Source: an uncultured Prochlorococcus sp.
Lineage (GTDB): Bacteria; Cyanobacteriota; Cyanobacteriia; PCC-6307; Cyanobiaceae
Reading direction: 5' to 3'
Length of the DNA: 64,000 nt
Assembly (NCBI GenBank): GCA_902590355.1
Contig: CACIWI010000002.1
Coordinates: forward strand, 25,695-89,694
Below, piece by piece: positions 27,163 through 36,573 of the stretch. The notes beneath the pieces were generated by a model. The model had not been told where the DNA came from and did not search any database. It worked only from the letters and a program-made list of their open reading frames with translations. Both the position numbers and the translations under genes were made by a program. Numbering within the stretch: position 1 is the stretch's first letter; the number at the start of each line of letters is the position of its first letter.

Positions 27163-27933
27163 TCAACAAAAATCATTTATTAAATTATTTTCGAATTCTT
27201 CTTTAGCAGGCTTGCTTCCCATCCATTTCCTACCAGGTATTCTTACATCTAATTCATTTGTATCACAATTGATTGAAAGAATAAGTTTTTTATTTTCTTG
27301 ATTTAGTACGTTTAAAACTTTTCTACCTTTAATATCTTTATATGATTTACTTTGGATAATTATAGGACCGTAAATTTTTTTATCTAACTCAAGTAAGTCA
27401 TTATTTTTTTTATTTTCAGTTGTTTCATAATTTTCTGAATTAACTGTATCCTTTTTTCTTATTATGAGCTTTTGACCAACTTTTATTGAATCCGGATTAT
27501 TGAGATTATTAATCTCTATTAGATCGATTACTTTTAAATTATATTTGTTTGATATTTCAGTAAGATTTTCACCTGTTTGAACAATATGATAATCATTTAT
27601 TAAATCAGATTGTTTTGTAAGATTTTCAGTAGATTCAGAAATAATAAGATTTTGGCCAATAAAGATATAATTTTCATCTTTTAAGTTATTCAATTTAATA
27701 ATTAAATCTTTATTTATTGAATAGAATTTTGAAATACTTGATAGTGTATCTCCACTTTTTACGATATGAATTTTTTTTATTTCAGCTTTTTCTTCAGTAA
27801 TTGATTCTTTTTTAGCAATATTCTCAATATTATTTTTTCCTGTAAGTATTTTTTCTTCTGATTTTATCAATGAGTGATTAAAAAAATTAATAAATATGGC
27901 AATTACTAAAAATGCAAATTTCATAAAACTCAC
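27163..27933 (-). CDS. LysM-domain secreted/membrane-anchored protein
   Basis: Two LysM repeats: HIVKSGDTLSSISKFYSINKDLIIKLNNL, HIVQTGENLTEISNKYNLKVIDLIEINNL. Confidence 0.9.
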   Translation of the reverse strand: MSFMKFAFLVIAIFINFFNHSLIKSEEKILTGKNNIENIAKKESITEEKAEIKKIHIVKSGDTLSSISKFYSINKDLIIKLNNLKDENYIFIGQNLIISESTENLTKQSDLINDYHIVQTGENLTEISNKYNLKVIDLIEINNLNNPDSIKVGQKLIIRKKDTVNSENYETTENKKNNDLLELDKKIYGPIIIQSKSYKDIKGRKVLNVLNQENKKLILSINCDTNELDVRIPGRKWMGSKPAKEEFENNLINDFC

Positions 27934-27996
27934 TATTTATTTAAAGATAATCTTTAAATTTAAAATCGCTAGGTTTTTGAAAACAATTTAAGTAAT

Positions 27997-29388
27997 TTAA
28001 ACCTGAAAAATAAACTTTAAAAATTTCTTTACTCTTTCATAGGGGGGATACCGCAGATTTGAATCAAATAAAAAACCTTTAAAAGTAATAGATTTTTGAT
28101 TTGAAAAATTTCGAAAACCTTCTTCTCCATGAAATTTACCAATACCACTTTGACCAACGCCTCCAAACGGTAAATTTGGAATAAGGACTGGTAACATTAC
28201 ATCATTTATACAAATTGTTCCAGAGCTGGTTACTTTTGAAATATGATTATGGATTTTTTTATTGCCTCCAAATAAGTATATTGCTAGGGGTTTTGATGTT
28301 TGACTAATCTGTTTTAAAGCTGATTCCTTATCATTAATTCCAACTACAGGAAGTAGTGAACTGAATAATTCTTTCTGCAAAATATCAGTTTCATTTAATT
28401 TAGTTTTCAAAATTGTAGGAGATATTTTCAACTTTTTTTTACTAAAAGTCCCCCCAAATAAAATTTTTTTTTCTTTTTCATATTGTTTGAGAATTTCTAC
28501 AGTTGATGTAAATTGTTTTTTCTCCAATTTTGATAGGTTTTCGGAAATAATTGGATTATCTCCGTAAAAACTTATTATGTATTTCTTTAATTTTTCTATA
28601 AAAATATTTTCGATTTCTTTATCTACAAAGATATGATTCGGAGCCATGCAGGATTGACCGGAATTAAAAAATTTACCCCAAACAATTCTTTTTGCAGCTA
28701 CTTCTAAATTAGCATTCTTGAAAACAATTACAGGATTTGTTCCGCTTAACTCAAGAGTTAATGGAGTTAAGTTTTTTGAAGCTAATTTCATTATAGATTT
28801 TCCAGTTTCAGTACTTCCTGTAAAAAAAATGTGGTCAAAATTTTGTTCAATTAATTTTATGGATTGTTTATTATCACCCTCTACTGTCATTAGGACATCT
28901 TTACGGAAATATTTGGAAGTAAGCTTTTTAATAAGTTTTGAGGTCGCAGGACATTTCTCTGATGGTTTTATAACTGCAGTATTTCCTGCTGAGAAAATAT
29001 TTACTAATGGCTTTAAAATGTAAAGTAATGGGTAATTATAAGGACCAAGAATTAAGACACACCCAAGAGGTTCATAAATAACTTTGGAGGATGATGGAAA
29101 AAGATAAAAAGGTGTATCAATTTTTTTTGGTCGCATCCAAGAATTGAGTTTCTTTTTTATAAGTGAAATTTCTTCTTTCACTAAAAGTATTTCTGAAAGC
29201 CCTTCAATTTCAGATTTGCCGAGATCAACAAAAAGTGATTTAATTATCTCTTTTTTATTTTCATACAAAAGTTTAGAAACTATATTGATATGATGGATCC
29301 GCCATTTTATATCTTCAGTTTTACCAGTGAGAACTGTATTTTTTAGTTTATAGATGTCTTCTAAATGAAATTTATCAGAAATTTTCAT
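27997..29388 (-). CDS. aldehyde dehydrogenase family protein
   Basis: GPYNYPLLYILKPLVNIFSAGNTAVIKPSE; LELSGTNPVIVF; NSGQSCMAPNHIFV. Confidence 0.93.
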   Translation of the reverse strand: MKISDKFHLEDIYKLKNTVLTGKTEDIKWRIHHINIVSKLLYENKKEIIKSLFVDLGKSEIEGLSEILLVKEEISLIKKKLNSWMRPKKIDTPFYLFPSSSKVIYEPLGCVLILGPYNYPLLYILKPLVNIFSAGNTAVIKPSEKCPATSKLIKKLTSKYFRKDVLMTVEGDNKQSIKLIEQNFDHIFFTGSTETGKSIMKLASKNLTPLTLELSGTNPVIVFKNANLEVAAKRIVWGKFFNSGQSCMAPNHIFVDKEIENIFIEKLKKYIISFYGDNPIISENLSKLEKKQFTSTVEILKQYEKEKKILFGGTFSKKKLKISPTILKTKLNETDILQKELFSSLLPVVGINDKESALKQISQTSKPLAIYLFGGNKKIHNHISKVTSSGTICINDVMLPVLIPNLPFGGVGQSGIGKFHGEEGFRNFSNQKSITFKGFLFDSNLRYPPYERVKKFLKFIFQV

Positions 29389-29544
29389 TTTTTACCTTTC
29401 AATAGTATTAAATATATCAGAGGATAAATTGTAAATAACTAAGGTTTTTAGGCAGTTCAATCAAAGCGAATGATTTATGAGAAATAATCAAATTTATTAA
29501 TATTGCTATTAAAAATTCAAATTTTTCTTGGTTAGTATATTTCT

Positions 29545-30435
29545 ATGAGGGAAAATTTTTCAATTAGATTGATATCTATAAATGAAATACCAGAAGTCAC
29601 AAACTGGGCAAGGTTAGAAGGATTTTCTCCTGGAATGGATGATTTATCAATTTATAGAAATACAGATAAACAAGGGGTATGGGTAGCTTGCCTAGACAAT
29701 AATCCCATAGGCTCTATTGCGTGTATAAAATATAATTCCTCGTATAGTTTTATAGGTTTATTTATCATTAAAAAAGAATTCCGGAATAACGGATATGGAG
29801 TGAGATTATGGAAACATGCCCTCGAATATTTGAAAAATGTTGATTGTATTGGTCTTGAGGCTGCCCCAGATAGATTAAATGATTACGCAAAGTGGGGGTT
29901 TAGAAAATCTTCCATTACAAATCGATGGAAATTAAATGGTTCTCAAGATTTGCCATTGAGAAATTTCTATAAAGATCAATTTCATTCTTTTAAAGTTGTC
30001 CCGGGTAATAAAATTTCTTCTGAAGCAGTCTTAATTTATGATGATCAAAGAGAACCTAGTCCCAGACCACATTTTCTAAATGACTGGTTGAAAAATTCTC
30101 ATGGTAATGTCAGTGCAATTGTCGATAATAATGGGATGTGCCATGGATTTGGCAGGATTAGACCTTGTGTATTGGAGGATAATGAGCAAGGCTGGAGAAT
30201 TGGCCCACTTTTAGCGGATACTCCACCACTTGCTGAATTATTAATAAGGGAGTTAGTTGGTGATTTAGATGCTCAAATCTTATTGGATTGCTCTAATCTA
30301 AACCCTTATGCAAATTATCTTTTATCAAGTTTGGGATTTGAGGAAATATCAAAAACTTACAGAATGTATAAAGGTATTCAACCTCCCTGCCCTATGAATC
30401 AAGTATATGGACTTGCCTGCTTGGAACTGGGATGA
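29545..30435 (+). CDS. GNAT family N-acetyltransferase
   Basis: LFIIKKEFRNNGYGVRLWKHALEYLKN. Confidence 0.85.
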   Translation: MRENFSIRLISINEIPEVTNWARLEGFSPGMDDLSIYRNTDKQGVWVACLDNNPIGSIACIKYNSSYSFIGLFIIKKEFRNNGYGVRLWKHALEYLKNVDCIGLEAAPDRLNDYAKWGFRKSSITNRWKLNGSQDLPLRNFYKDQFHSFKVVPGNKISSEAVLIYDDQREPSPRPHFLNDWLKNSHGNVSAIVDNNGMCHGFGRIRPCVLEDNEQGWRIGPLLADTPPLAELLIRELVGDLDAQILLDCSNLNPYANYLLSSLGFEEISKTYRMYKGIQPPCPMNQVYGLACLELG

Positions 30436-30498
30436 TTTCCTTTAAAACGTTAATTTCCCCTTTTTTTGTAATACTGAAAGAAGTTTGTTTGATTAAGA

Positions 30499-30747
30499 TT
30501 AACTTCCAGAAGGTTTCAAAATTTTTTCTACAATATCGGCGTTGATTATAGTGATCTCTCCATTGTCAATATTGGCAACTTGAAACAAGGTCCATGAATT
30601 TGGATTTCTAGCTCCTCCAATGCAGTCGATAACTTGACCGACCCAATAATTTTCATTCTTTTCCTTAGTATCTTCGCAATTTTCTTTTTTAATTGCGACA
30701 TAATCACCAGGCCTAACGAAAAGAAACTCAGGAGTTGCTGAGCTCAC
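30499..30747 (-). CDS. DUF3104-like picocyanobacterial protein
   Basis: FVRPGDYVAIKKE...YWVGQVIDCIGGARNPNSWTLFQVANIDNGEITIINADIV. Confidence 0.7.
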   Translation of the reverse strand: MSSATPEFLFVRPGDYVAIKKENCEDTKEKNENYWVGQVIDCIGGARNPNSWTLFQVANIDNGEITIINADIVEKILKPSGS

Positions 30748-30844
30748 AATAAATAACTGCTAGTATATACGTACTATAGTAAGTTATTGGTTTTATTGCT
30801 GAACTTTGAATTATTTAGCAAACTAGGGGTAATTTAAAAATAAA

Positions 30845-30937
30845 ATGGAATCAACTGAAATTGCTATATTTTCAACATTATTGGGGTTAATTTTAGCTTT
30901 AACTGACGCTTATATAGAACGAAATATTCCTGGATAA
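30845..30937 (+). CDS. tiny single-TM protein (MESTEIAIFSTLLGLILALTDAYIERNIPG)
   Basis: 30 aa ORF not in supplied track; ATG/TAA, hydrophobic segment. Confidence 0.45.
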   Translation: MESTEIAIFSTLLGLILALTDAYIERNIPG

Positions 30938-30958
30938 TAAATACTTCTAATTCATTTC

Positions 30959-31090
30959 TTAAATTAAATAAGATTTAAGCTGGTCTAATATGTCGGCACG
31001 GTTGGAAACTAGTTTTGTAAAAACTAAATATATCAACCCTCCCATTGCGAGCCTTCCGTTAATTTTTTCTAACTGCTTTAGTTTTCTCAA
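30959..31090 (-). CDS. divergent high-light-inducible (Hlip/CAB-like) protein
   Basis: TTG-start ORF missed by track: MRKLKQLEKINGRLAMGGLIYLVFTKLVSNRADILDQLKSYLI, with ExxNGRxAM motif; AGGG 8 nt upstream. Confidence 0.5.
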   Translation of the reverse strand: MRKLKQLEKINGRLAMGGLIYLVFTKLVSNRADILDQLKSYLI

Positions 31091-31203
31091 AAGTTACCCT
31101 GACGGTTAGATAAAATTTAAAGGGTATAGAAAATAAAAAAGTATTGATTACTTCAAAATTAAAAAAAAATTTATAGAAATATTATTTCAAACACGAATTA
31201 AAT

Positions 31204-31341
31204 TTAAAGCCAAGCTTCTTTCATCTCAAGATAAAGTCTCTCACTCTCAGCAGAGTTAATTTTGCTGTCTGAATAGGATTGTTGCTGTTGCTGCTGCTGC
31301 TGCTGAGTTGAGTTTGTATTAGGATTTTGGACTTCGCTCAT
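31204..31341 (-). CDS. small polyglutamine-containing protein
   Basis: MSEVQNPNTNSTQQQQQQQQQSYSDSKINSAESERLYLEMKEAWL, own translation. Confidence 0.55.
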   Translation of the reverse strand: MSEVQNPNTNSTQQQQQQQQQSYSDSKINSAESERLYLEMKEAWL

Positions 31342-31457
31342 TAGAAGGGCTAAATATTTGTGTTTATTCTCTCATATTTAGAGCTTTTTTTGTCAACTTA
31401 AATTCTTAAATTTTTTTTAAATTTTCTACGCTTTTAATTTTCCTGTTTTGAGTGAAT

Positions 31458-31559
31458 TTATTTCGCTACAGTAGTTTTGGTATATAGGAATTTAACTTCC
31501 CAATATACAATCCCTAGGAAGATAGCACTTGCAATAATAATTTCAGAAATGGCTAACAT
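31458..31559 (-). CDS. tiny membrane protein (MLAISEIIIASAIFLGIVYWEVKFLYTKTTVAK)
   Basis: 33 aa ORF, single TM. Confidence 0.45.
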   Translation of the reverse strand: MLAISEIIIASAIFLGIVYWEVKFLYTKTTVAK

Positions 31560-31707
31560 TTTATTTTTCCAATACTAATTTAATTTTGGTATCAATTTAC
31601 ACAGAATGCAATAGGTACTAATTACATTCTAGATTTTAAAAAATCTTATTTAATAAAATAACGCGGCGAAATAATATAAAATTTTAAGTTAGATACATAT
31701 TTTTTCC

Positions 31708-32142
31708 GTGGGAAATTTCATAAATTCAACAACTCTTATACCTTTAATACCTTTAGTAACCTCTTTTTTTATTCTTATTTTATTGGCGAGTTTTAACAGA
31801 ACACTTAACAGGTTAACAAAACCAGTTACTGCACTGGTTGCATTATCTTTATTAAGTTCTGCTTTTATAAGCTTATTTGACTATTTTAAGAAAATAGAAG
31901 AAGAATTAGTTTTATCTGAATTTCTCAAATTTTTTGAAGAAAAAAATTTAGTTATACATCTCAATTTAGTAAATGAAAAAATTATAATTTTTTTCTCATT
32001 AATAATGATATTAATTGTTGGAATATCTTTTTATAAATTGCCTAGAAAAAAAGGTTACGTCTCATTAATGATCAGCCTAGGATTAATTTCTTCTTCGGTG
32101 ATACTCTCAATATTGCTGATAGATTTCTCAGCACTAATCTAA
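31708..32142 (+). CDS. hypothetical multi-TM protein, weak resemblance to NDH proton-pumping subunit N-termini
   Basis: 144 aa, about four TM segments. Confidence 0.55.
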   Translation: MGNFINSTTLIPLIPLVTSFFILILLASFNRTLNRLTKPVTALVALSLLSSAFISLFDYFKKIEEELVLSEFLKFFEEKNLVIHLNLVNEKIIIFFSLIMILIVGISFYKLPRKKGYVSLMISLGLISSSVILSILLIDFSALI

Positions 32143-32648
32143 ACTGTTGTAAGCATTGACAAAGCTTCGTTAAGTTCTTGGACATGATTTAATTCATCTT
32201 GAGCAATTTCTTTTATTTTTTGATCATTTGGATTATCTATTAAATATTTTGAATAAGTTTCAAATGCATGTTCTTCGATTTTTATGTTTACATCATAAGC
32301 ATTAGCTGGAGAGAGGAAATAATAAAAAACCATGATCCAGTAATAGACAAGAACAAGGTGTCTCGCAAAAAATCTATCAATCCAGAACCTATCACCTCCT
32401 CTTTTCTCCATTTCTTTAAGATGCTCAGTTTCGTTAATAGCTTGATAAAAATGTTCTTTCATTAAAATCATTGTTTTCTCATTTTTAATTCCTAGAGATT
32501 CTTTAAAATGAAGAACTGAAAGAAATGCAAAATAAGGTGATCTAGCTATAACTTCTAAAACCCAAAATCTTTGTAAAGATCTACCAGAGTATAAGAAGTC
32601 TAAGAAGTTAACTGTGCTGTTCAAAATCAAAGAATTCAATTTCTTCAT
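32139..32648 (-). CDS. plastoquinol terminal oxidase / alternative oxidase family (PTOX)
   Basis: Di-iron carboxylate pattern: FWVLEVIARSPYFAFLSVLHF, NETEHLKEM, EEHAFETY, DELNHVQEL. Confidence 0.85.
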   Translation of the reverse strand: MKKLNSLILNSTVNFLDFLYSGRSLQRFWVLEVIARSPYFAFLSVLHFKESLGIKNEKTMILMKEHFYQAINETEHLKEMEKRGGDRFWIDRFFARHLVLVYYWIMVFYYFLSPANAYDVNIKIEEHAFETYSKYLIDNPNDQKIKEIAQDELNHVQELNEALSMLTTV

Positions 32649-32803
32649 GGATTTAGTTTTTCTTTAAGTATAATTACTCAGCCGCTCGAGGACTATGATG
32701 TATTGAAGTAATTAACCAAAAATTAATATTTATAGTCTAAAAATTGTTACTTCCATTGAAATATTTTTTTTTCATGCATTAATTGGATAGATAAAAATTT
32801 TAT

Positions 32804-32944
32804 ATGACAACTACTGAAAAAATTGCAAATGCAAAAAAAAGGATTGATGAATTAGAAAGACTTATAAAATTTTGGAATGATTCAGACCATGATGAGGCAA
32901 AAATAGTAAATTTTTTAAAGAACATTGAAAATAAAGTTGCTTAG
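32804..32944 (+). CDS. small hypothetical protein (MTTTEKIANAKKRIDELERLIKFWNDSDHDEAKIVNFLKNIENKVA)
   Basis: 46 aa ORF, soluble helical composition. Confidence 0.5.
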   Translation: MTTTEKIANAKKRIDELERLIKFWNDSDHDEAKIVNFLKNIENKVA

Positions 32945-33090
32945 ATTGTGAAGATTAAGGCTAATTAACTTTATCTACTTAAAGTGATTTAATATCTTTG
33001 AGGTTTCGAATATTGTTTAATTTATAAATAGAGCAATTAAACCTATTTTCAAAAACTGTAAGGAAGAAATAATCTAAAAGAAAAATAAAT

Positions 33091-33204
33091 ATGAAAACCT
33101 TTTCAAAAAAATATTTAGTTCCGATTAAATTTATACCATGGGTTTTTTGGGTATTTATATCTTTTATGAGTTTATATTTGTGTAAGATAGCCTGGGTAAA
33201 TTGA
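33091..33204 (+). CDS. tiny membrane protein (MKTFSKKYLVPIKFIPWVFWVFISFMSLYLCKIAWVN)
   Basis: 37 aa ORF, one TM. Confidence 0.35.
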   Translation: MKTFSKKYLVPIKFIPWVFWVFISFMSLYLCKIAWVN

Positions 33205-33217
33205 ATAATTAATGGAT

Positions 33218-33526
33218 CTAGCTTCTCCTTAGCCAACCAGGAGCACCGCCAAACCAATCCGATATGTCATCTTCATTAGGGTTGAAATGATTTTCTTTAT
33301 CTAGTCCATCTATCCCAAATGATTGTAAGAGGTTATCAATCCCCCCATCATTTTTCGTGCCATTCCTTCTAAAACTGTTAGCTTTTTTCAGCCAAAGAGA
33401 AATTGTAGAGTTATGGTGTGCAAATTTCTCGACATATATTCTTTCTTCTAATGTAATTGATTTATCTTGAGCAATTCTTTTAATTATTCCTTGGATTTTT
33501 AGTCTTTTTGAATTACTAAGAAGCAT
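33218..33526 (-). CDS. conserved hypothetical protein
   Basis: 102 aa ORF. Confidence 0.65.
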   Translation of the reverse strand: MLLSNSKRLKIQGIIKRIAQDKSITLEERIYVEKFAHHNSTISLWLKKANSFRRNGTKNDGGIDNLLQSFGIDGLDKENHFNPNEDDISDWFGGAPGWLRRS

Positions 33527-33792
33527 TTTGCGATCAATTCATTATTCTTTTTATAGGAAGGATTACTAAATATATCTTGTCAATGTTAATTTCAACAAAT
33601 TAACTATTTTAAGAGGTTTTTAAGCAATAAAAGTCTTAAGACACTAAAAAAAGGGATCAATAAGTTACTTATGATACTTTTATTCATTTATCAAACTTAT
33701 AATTCCCGCAAATTAGATAAAAAAATCAATCCATTCATAAGGATACTTTGAAATTAAGATAGATGGATGCAGCTGTTGCATGATAGTAAAAA

Positions 33793-33810
33793 TGTACTAA
33801 TATTAGTACA
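33793..33810. promoter_or_regulatory. 18-bp perfect palindrome TGTACTAATATTAGTACA (putative operator)
   Basis: Perfect dyad 15 nt upstream of ATG 33826, next to TATTAT. Confidence 0.5.
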
Positions 33811-33825
33811 GATGTATTATAAGAT

Positions 33826-34032
33826 ATGAAAGTGATTTCATCTTCTCCTTATGCCCCTTTTAATTCAAAAGAGTGGAATTCTCTAATAAGAAAAAATGCA
33901 AAGTTTGAAAATACTCCAATAAAAATTCAAAAAAAATTTTATAAAACTTTTGCTCTAAAAAAGATTGAAAAAGATGAACTATCGCAAGAGAAAAATGAAT
34001 TGCATCAACAAATGCAACTTGTATTTGGATAG
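33826..34032 (+). CDS. small hypothetical protein
   Basis: 68 aa ORF behind palindromic promoter region. Confidence 0.6.
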   Translation: MKVISSSPYAPFNSKEWNSLIRKNAKFENTPIKIQKKFYKTFALKKIEKDELSQEKNELHQQMQLVFG

Positions 34033-34123
34033 AAAAAATATTAAGTAACAATCTTTTTATCGAATATTATTTTACGAGATCCAATTTTTTGTTAGATTAG
34101 TAGAAATACAAGAAGGATTTAAT

Positions 34124-34414
34124 TTGGCTGTAGATCGAGAACTTTTAAAAGAAGTTACCCAAGAACTTTGGAATACCGTAAAAAAACTAAGACCTGAAAT
34201 AGATCGGCAAACTCGACTTCAATTAGTTTTAAAGGCTTTATTAACTATTGGAGATTTACCAGATCAAATGCAAGCTGCCATGGTAGTAGGTGTTTGCGCA
34301 GAAATGGATAAAAGTGATGTTGATAATATTGAAACTAATTCACAAACTAAAGATTCAAGCGGAGTTGATACTTCTACAGGCAGAAAAGTAGTTAGAAGAA
34401 GTTCAGCTAAATAA
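34124..34414 (+). CDS. conserved marine picocyanobacterial hypothetical protein
   Basis: LLKEVTQELWNTVKKLRPEIDRQTRLQLVLKALLTIGDLPDQMQAAMVVGVCAEMD. Confidence 0.7.
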   Translation: MAVDRELLKEVTQELWNTVKKLRPEIDRQTRLQLVLKALLTIGDLPDQMQAAMVVGVCAEMDKSDVDNIETNSQTKDSSGVDTSTGRKVVRRSSAK

Positions 34415-34425
34415 ACCTTAAACGA

Positions 34426-34629
34426 TCATCCTTTAATTTTCTTTGATTCGTTTTTATTAAGTCTATTGAATAGGTAATATGAAATTACAAGTAAGAGAGG
34501 AACGAATATTGAATGTAAAGTCATCATTAATTCTGTTTGGCCCATTCCTATAAGATTTGACTCGTTTGGAAGTTGTTCTGACCAAGTGCCAACTAAATGC
34601 CAAGCTTGAGGAATTGATAAGAAAAACAT
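34426..34629 (-). CDS. small membrane protein
   Basis: 67 aa ORF, one TM. Confidence 0.55.
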   Translation of the reverse strand: MFFLSIPQAWHLVGTWSEQLPNESNLIGMGQTELMMTLHSIFVPLLLVISYYLFNRLNKNESKKIKG

Positions 34630-34745
34630 ATAAGAGCTATAAGTTAAGTTTATGTTCAGGTAAAGATTATCATTATTGAAAGTTTTTGCTTTCTTTATTG
34701 TTATTTCTTAACTAAGTATTTGTAGAGTTTTAAAAAGAACTTGAT

Positions 34746-36275
34746 TCATAAATTTATTTTCTTAAGAAGAGTTTTAAATTCTTTTTTACCAATAATTTGC
34801 TCAGCTGCGTAAGCGCCACTTGCTGAAACAGCAGGAATTCCAATACCTGGAAATGTACTTGCACCGCAAGTAAATAAATTTTTCACTGGAGTTTTGCAGC
34901 CTGGGAAAAGACCTTTTGCTGCAGATAATGCAGGGCCGTAACTACCGCAATAGGTATTGGTAAATTTTTTATGAGTGATTGGGGTTCCTAGCATCTTTAA
35001 ATCAATCCTTTTATCTATATCAGGGATGAATTTTCGCACTGCATTAAGGAATATTGAACATCTTTCTTCTTTCAAATTTCTATATTCTAATTCCTTTGGA
35101 TTTAGGTTTTCCCAAATTTCCCAAGGTTCATTTGCGGGAGTATATCCATGAAGAACATGTTTTCCTTCAGGGGCCATATTTTTATCTAAAACAGATGGGA
35201 TTGAAAATACAGCTATATTTCTTTCTGCGGTTATACCTTTTTCCCAATCATCAACATGTATCGCATGTATTGGCAAATTTTCAAGACCATCAGCATCAAA
35301 ACCTAGATGTATATGAAGGAAAGAATCACATTTATTAGGGTTCAAAACTTTTGTATTCCATCTTTTTGAAATTTCATTTGGAATTAACTTTTTTAAATTC
35401 CAAACATCAGTGTTGGTGACAACAGACTCACAACTATAACTAGAACCATTATTAAGAGTTATACCTGTAGCTAAATTTTTATTGAAGTTAATTGTCTTTA
35501 CTCTCGAAGAAAGAATTAATTCTCCTCCATTTTTTTTAAATCCATTAATTAAGGCTTTTACGATAGATTCACTACCTCCTTTGGGGTATTCAAGGTATGA
35601 ATTTGGTTCAAACCATTCGTTAAATAAAGTAGCCATTGCAGCTGTATTTGTATCATGCATTGACATACCACTTATTAAAAAGCTCAATAAATCAACCCAA
35701 TTTCTGAGAAAAGGATCCTCTAGATGATTATTTACTAAATTCCCAAAGCCTTTATTAATTTTTGGTATTTGATTGATATTAGGTAAAAATTTTGGTGTTA
35801 AATTTATTAGATCTAAGAAATTTATTGATTCGGGAGAAAAAGAGAGTAATGGTATTTCATTTATTATTTGGCTAAGAGGTTTTATTCCGGAAATAAATGA
35901 TTCCCATTCTTTAACAGATTTCTCACCTCTTAAAGTTTTAATTGTTTGTTTAAAAGGTTCTTCCCCCACATCAAGATTAAAATTGCCTTCTGGGACAATT
36001 ACTTGCCAACCTTTGTATTGAAATAGTTCAACTTCTTCATCAAGTAATTTAAGAATTTGCCCTAGGGGATTAGTTGTCGGCCATTTACCTATTCCACTCC
36101 ACAAGGAAGGACCTGATTCGAAAGTGTAACCATTTCTTTTGAAACTGTGGGCAACACCACCTGGCTGCCTATGAGCTTCACATATAAGTACTTTTTTGCC
36201 TGATAAACCGAGAATCGAACCACAACATAATCCACCTATTCCACTACCCACTATTACAACATCGTACTTTTCCAT
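34746..36275 (-). CDS. carotenoid isomerase/phytoene-desaturase-family FAD oxidoreductase (CrtH-like)
   Basis: DVVIVGSGIGGLCCGSILGLSGKKVLICEAHRQPGGVAHSFKRNGYTFESGPSLWSG; C-terminal GASTFPGIGIPAVSASGAYAAEQI. Confidence 0.88.
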   Translation of the reverse strand: MEKYDVVIVGSGIGGLCCGSILGLSGKKVLICEAHRQPGGVAHSFKRNGYTFESGPSLWSGIGKWPTTNPLGQILKLLDEEVELFQYKGWQVIVPEGNFNLDVGEEPFKQTIKTLRGEKSVKEWESFISGIKPLSQIINEIPLLSFSPESINFLDLINLTPKFLPNINQIPKINKGFGNLVNNHLEDPFLRNWVDLLSFLISGMSMHDTNTAAMATLFNEWFEPNSYLEYPKGGSESIVKALINGFKKNGGELILSSRVKTINFNKNLATGITLNNGSSYSCESVVTNTDVWNLKKLIPNEISKRWNTKVLNPNKCDSFLHIHLGFDADGLENLPIHAIHVDDWEKGITAERNIAVFSIPSVLDKNMAPEGKHVLHGYTPANEPWEIWENLNPKELEYRNLKEERCSIFLNAVRKFIPDIDKRIDLKMLGTPITHKKFTNTYCGSYGPALSAAKGLFPGCKTPVKNLFTCGASTFPGIGIPAVSASGAYAAEQIIGKKEFKTLLKKINL

Positions 36276-36314
36276 TAAATATTCACTTTACTCTTCTCGC
36301 GAAACTAACTAGTT

Positions 36315-36425
36315 TTAGACAAATGTATTAGTTGAAGTTGTAATACTTAGTACAACAGCTAAGAAAAATATGTAAGGGACTGCTTTAAGAGGGATATATC
36401 CCTGACTTTTAGAAATAAAATCCAT
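36315..36425 (-). CDS. tiny membrane protein (MDFISKSQGYIPLKAVPYIFFLAVVLSITTSTNTFV)
   Basis: 36 aa ORF upstream of CrtH-like gene. Confidence 0.4.
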   Translation of the reverse strand: MDFISKSQGYIPLKAVPYIFFLAVVLSITTSTNTFV

Positions 36426-36573
36426 TAATTTAGTTACTTTATGTAAACATAATAACGAGATCTTGTTCCTTATGTGTGCCATAAAATTATTTTTTTGGAA
36501 ATATTTTGAAATAAAGAAATCTTTTTGGAGATATTTTTAACAAAGAACATTTTTTATAGAGTTATCTTAGTAT

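Noticed and set aside
32979-33257. 92-aa minus ORF
   Set aside because: Overlaps the better-supported 33218-33526 gene and the + strand 33091 small ORF; low-complexity translation.
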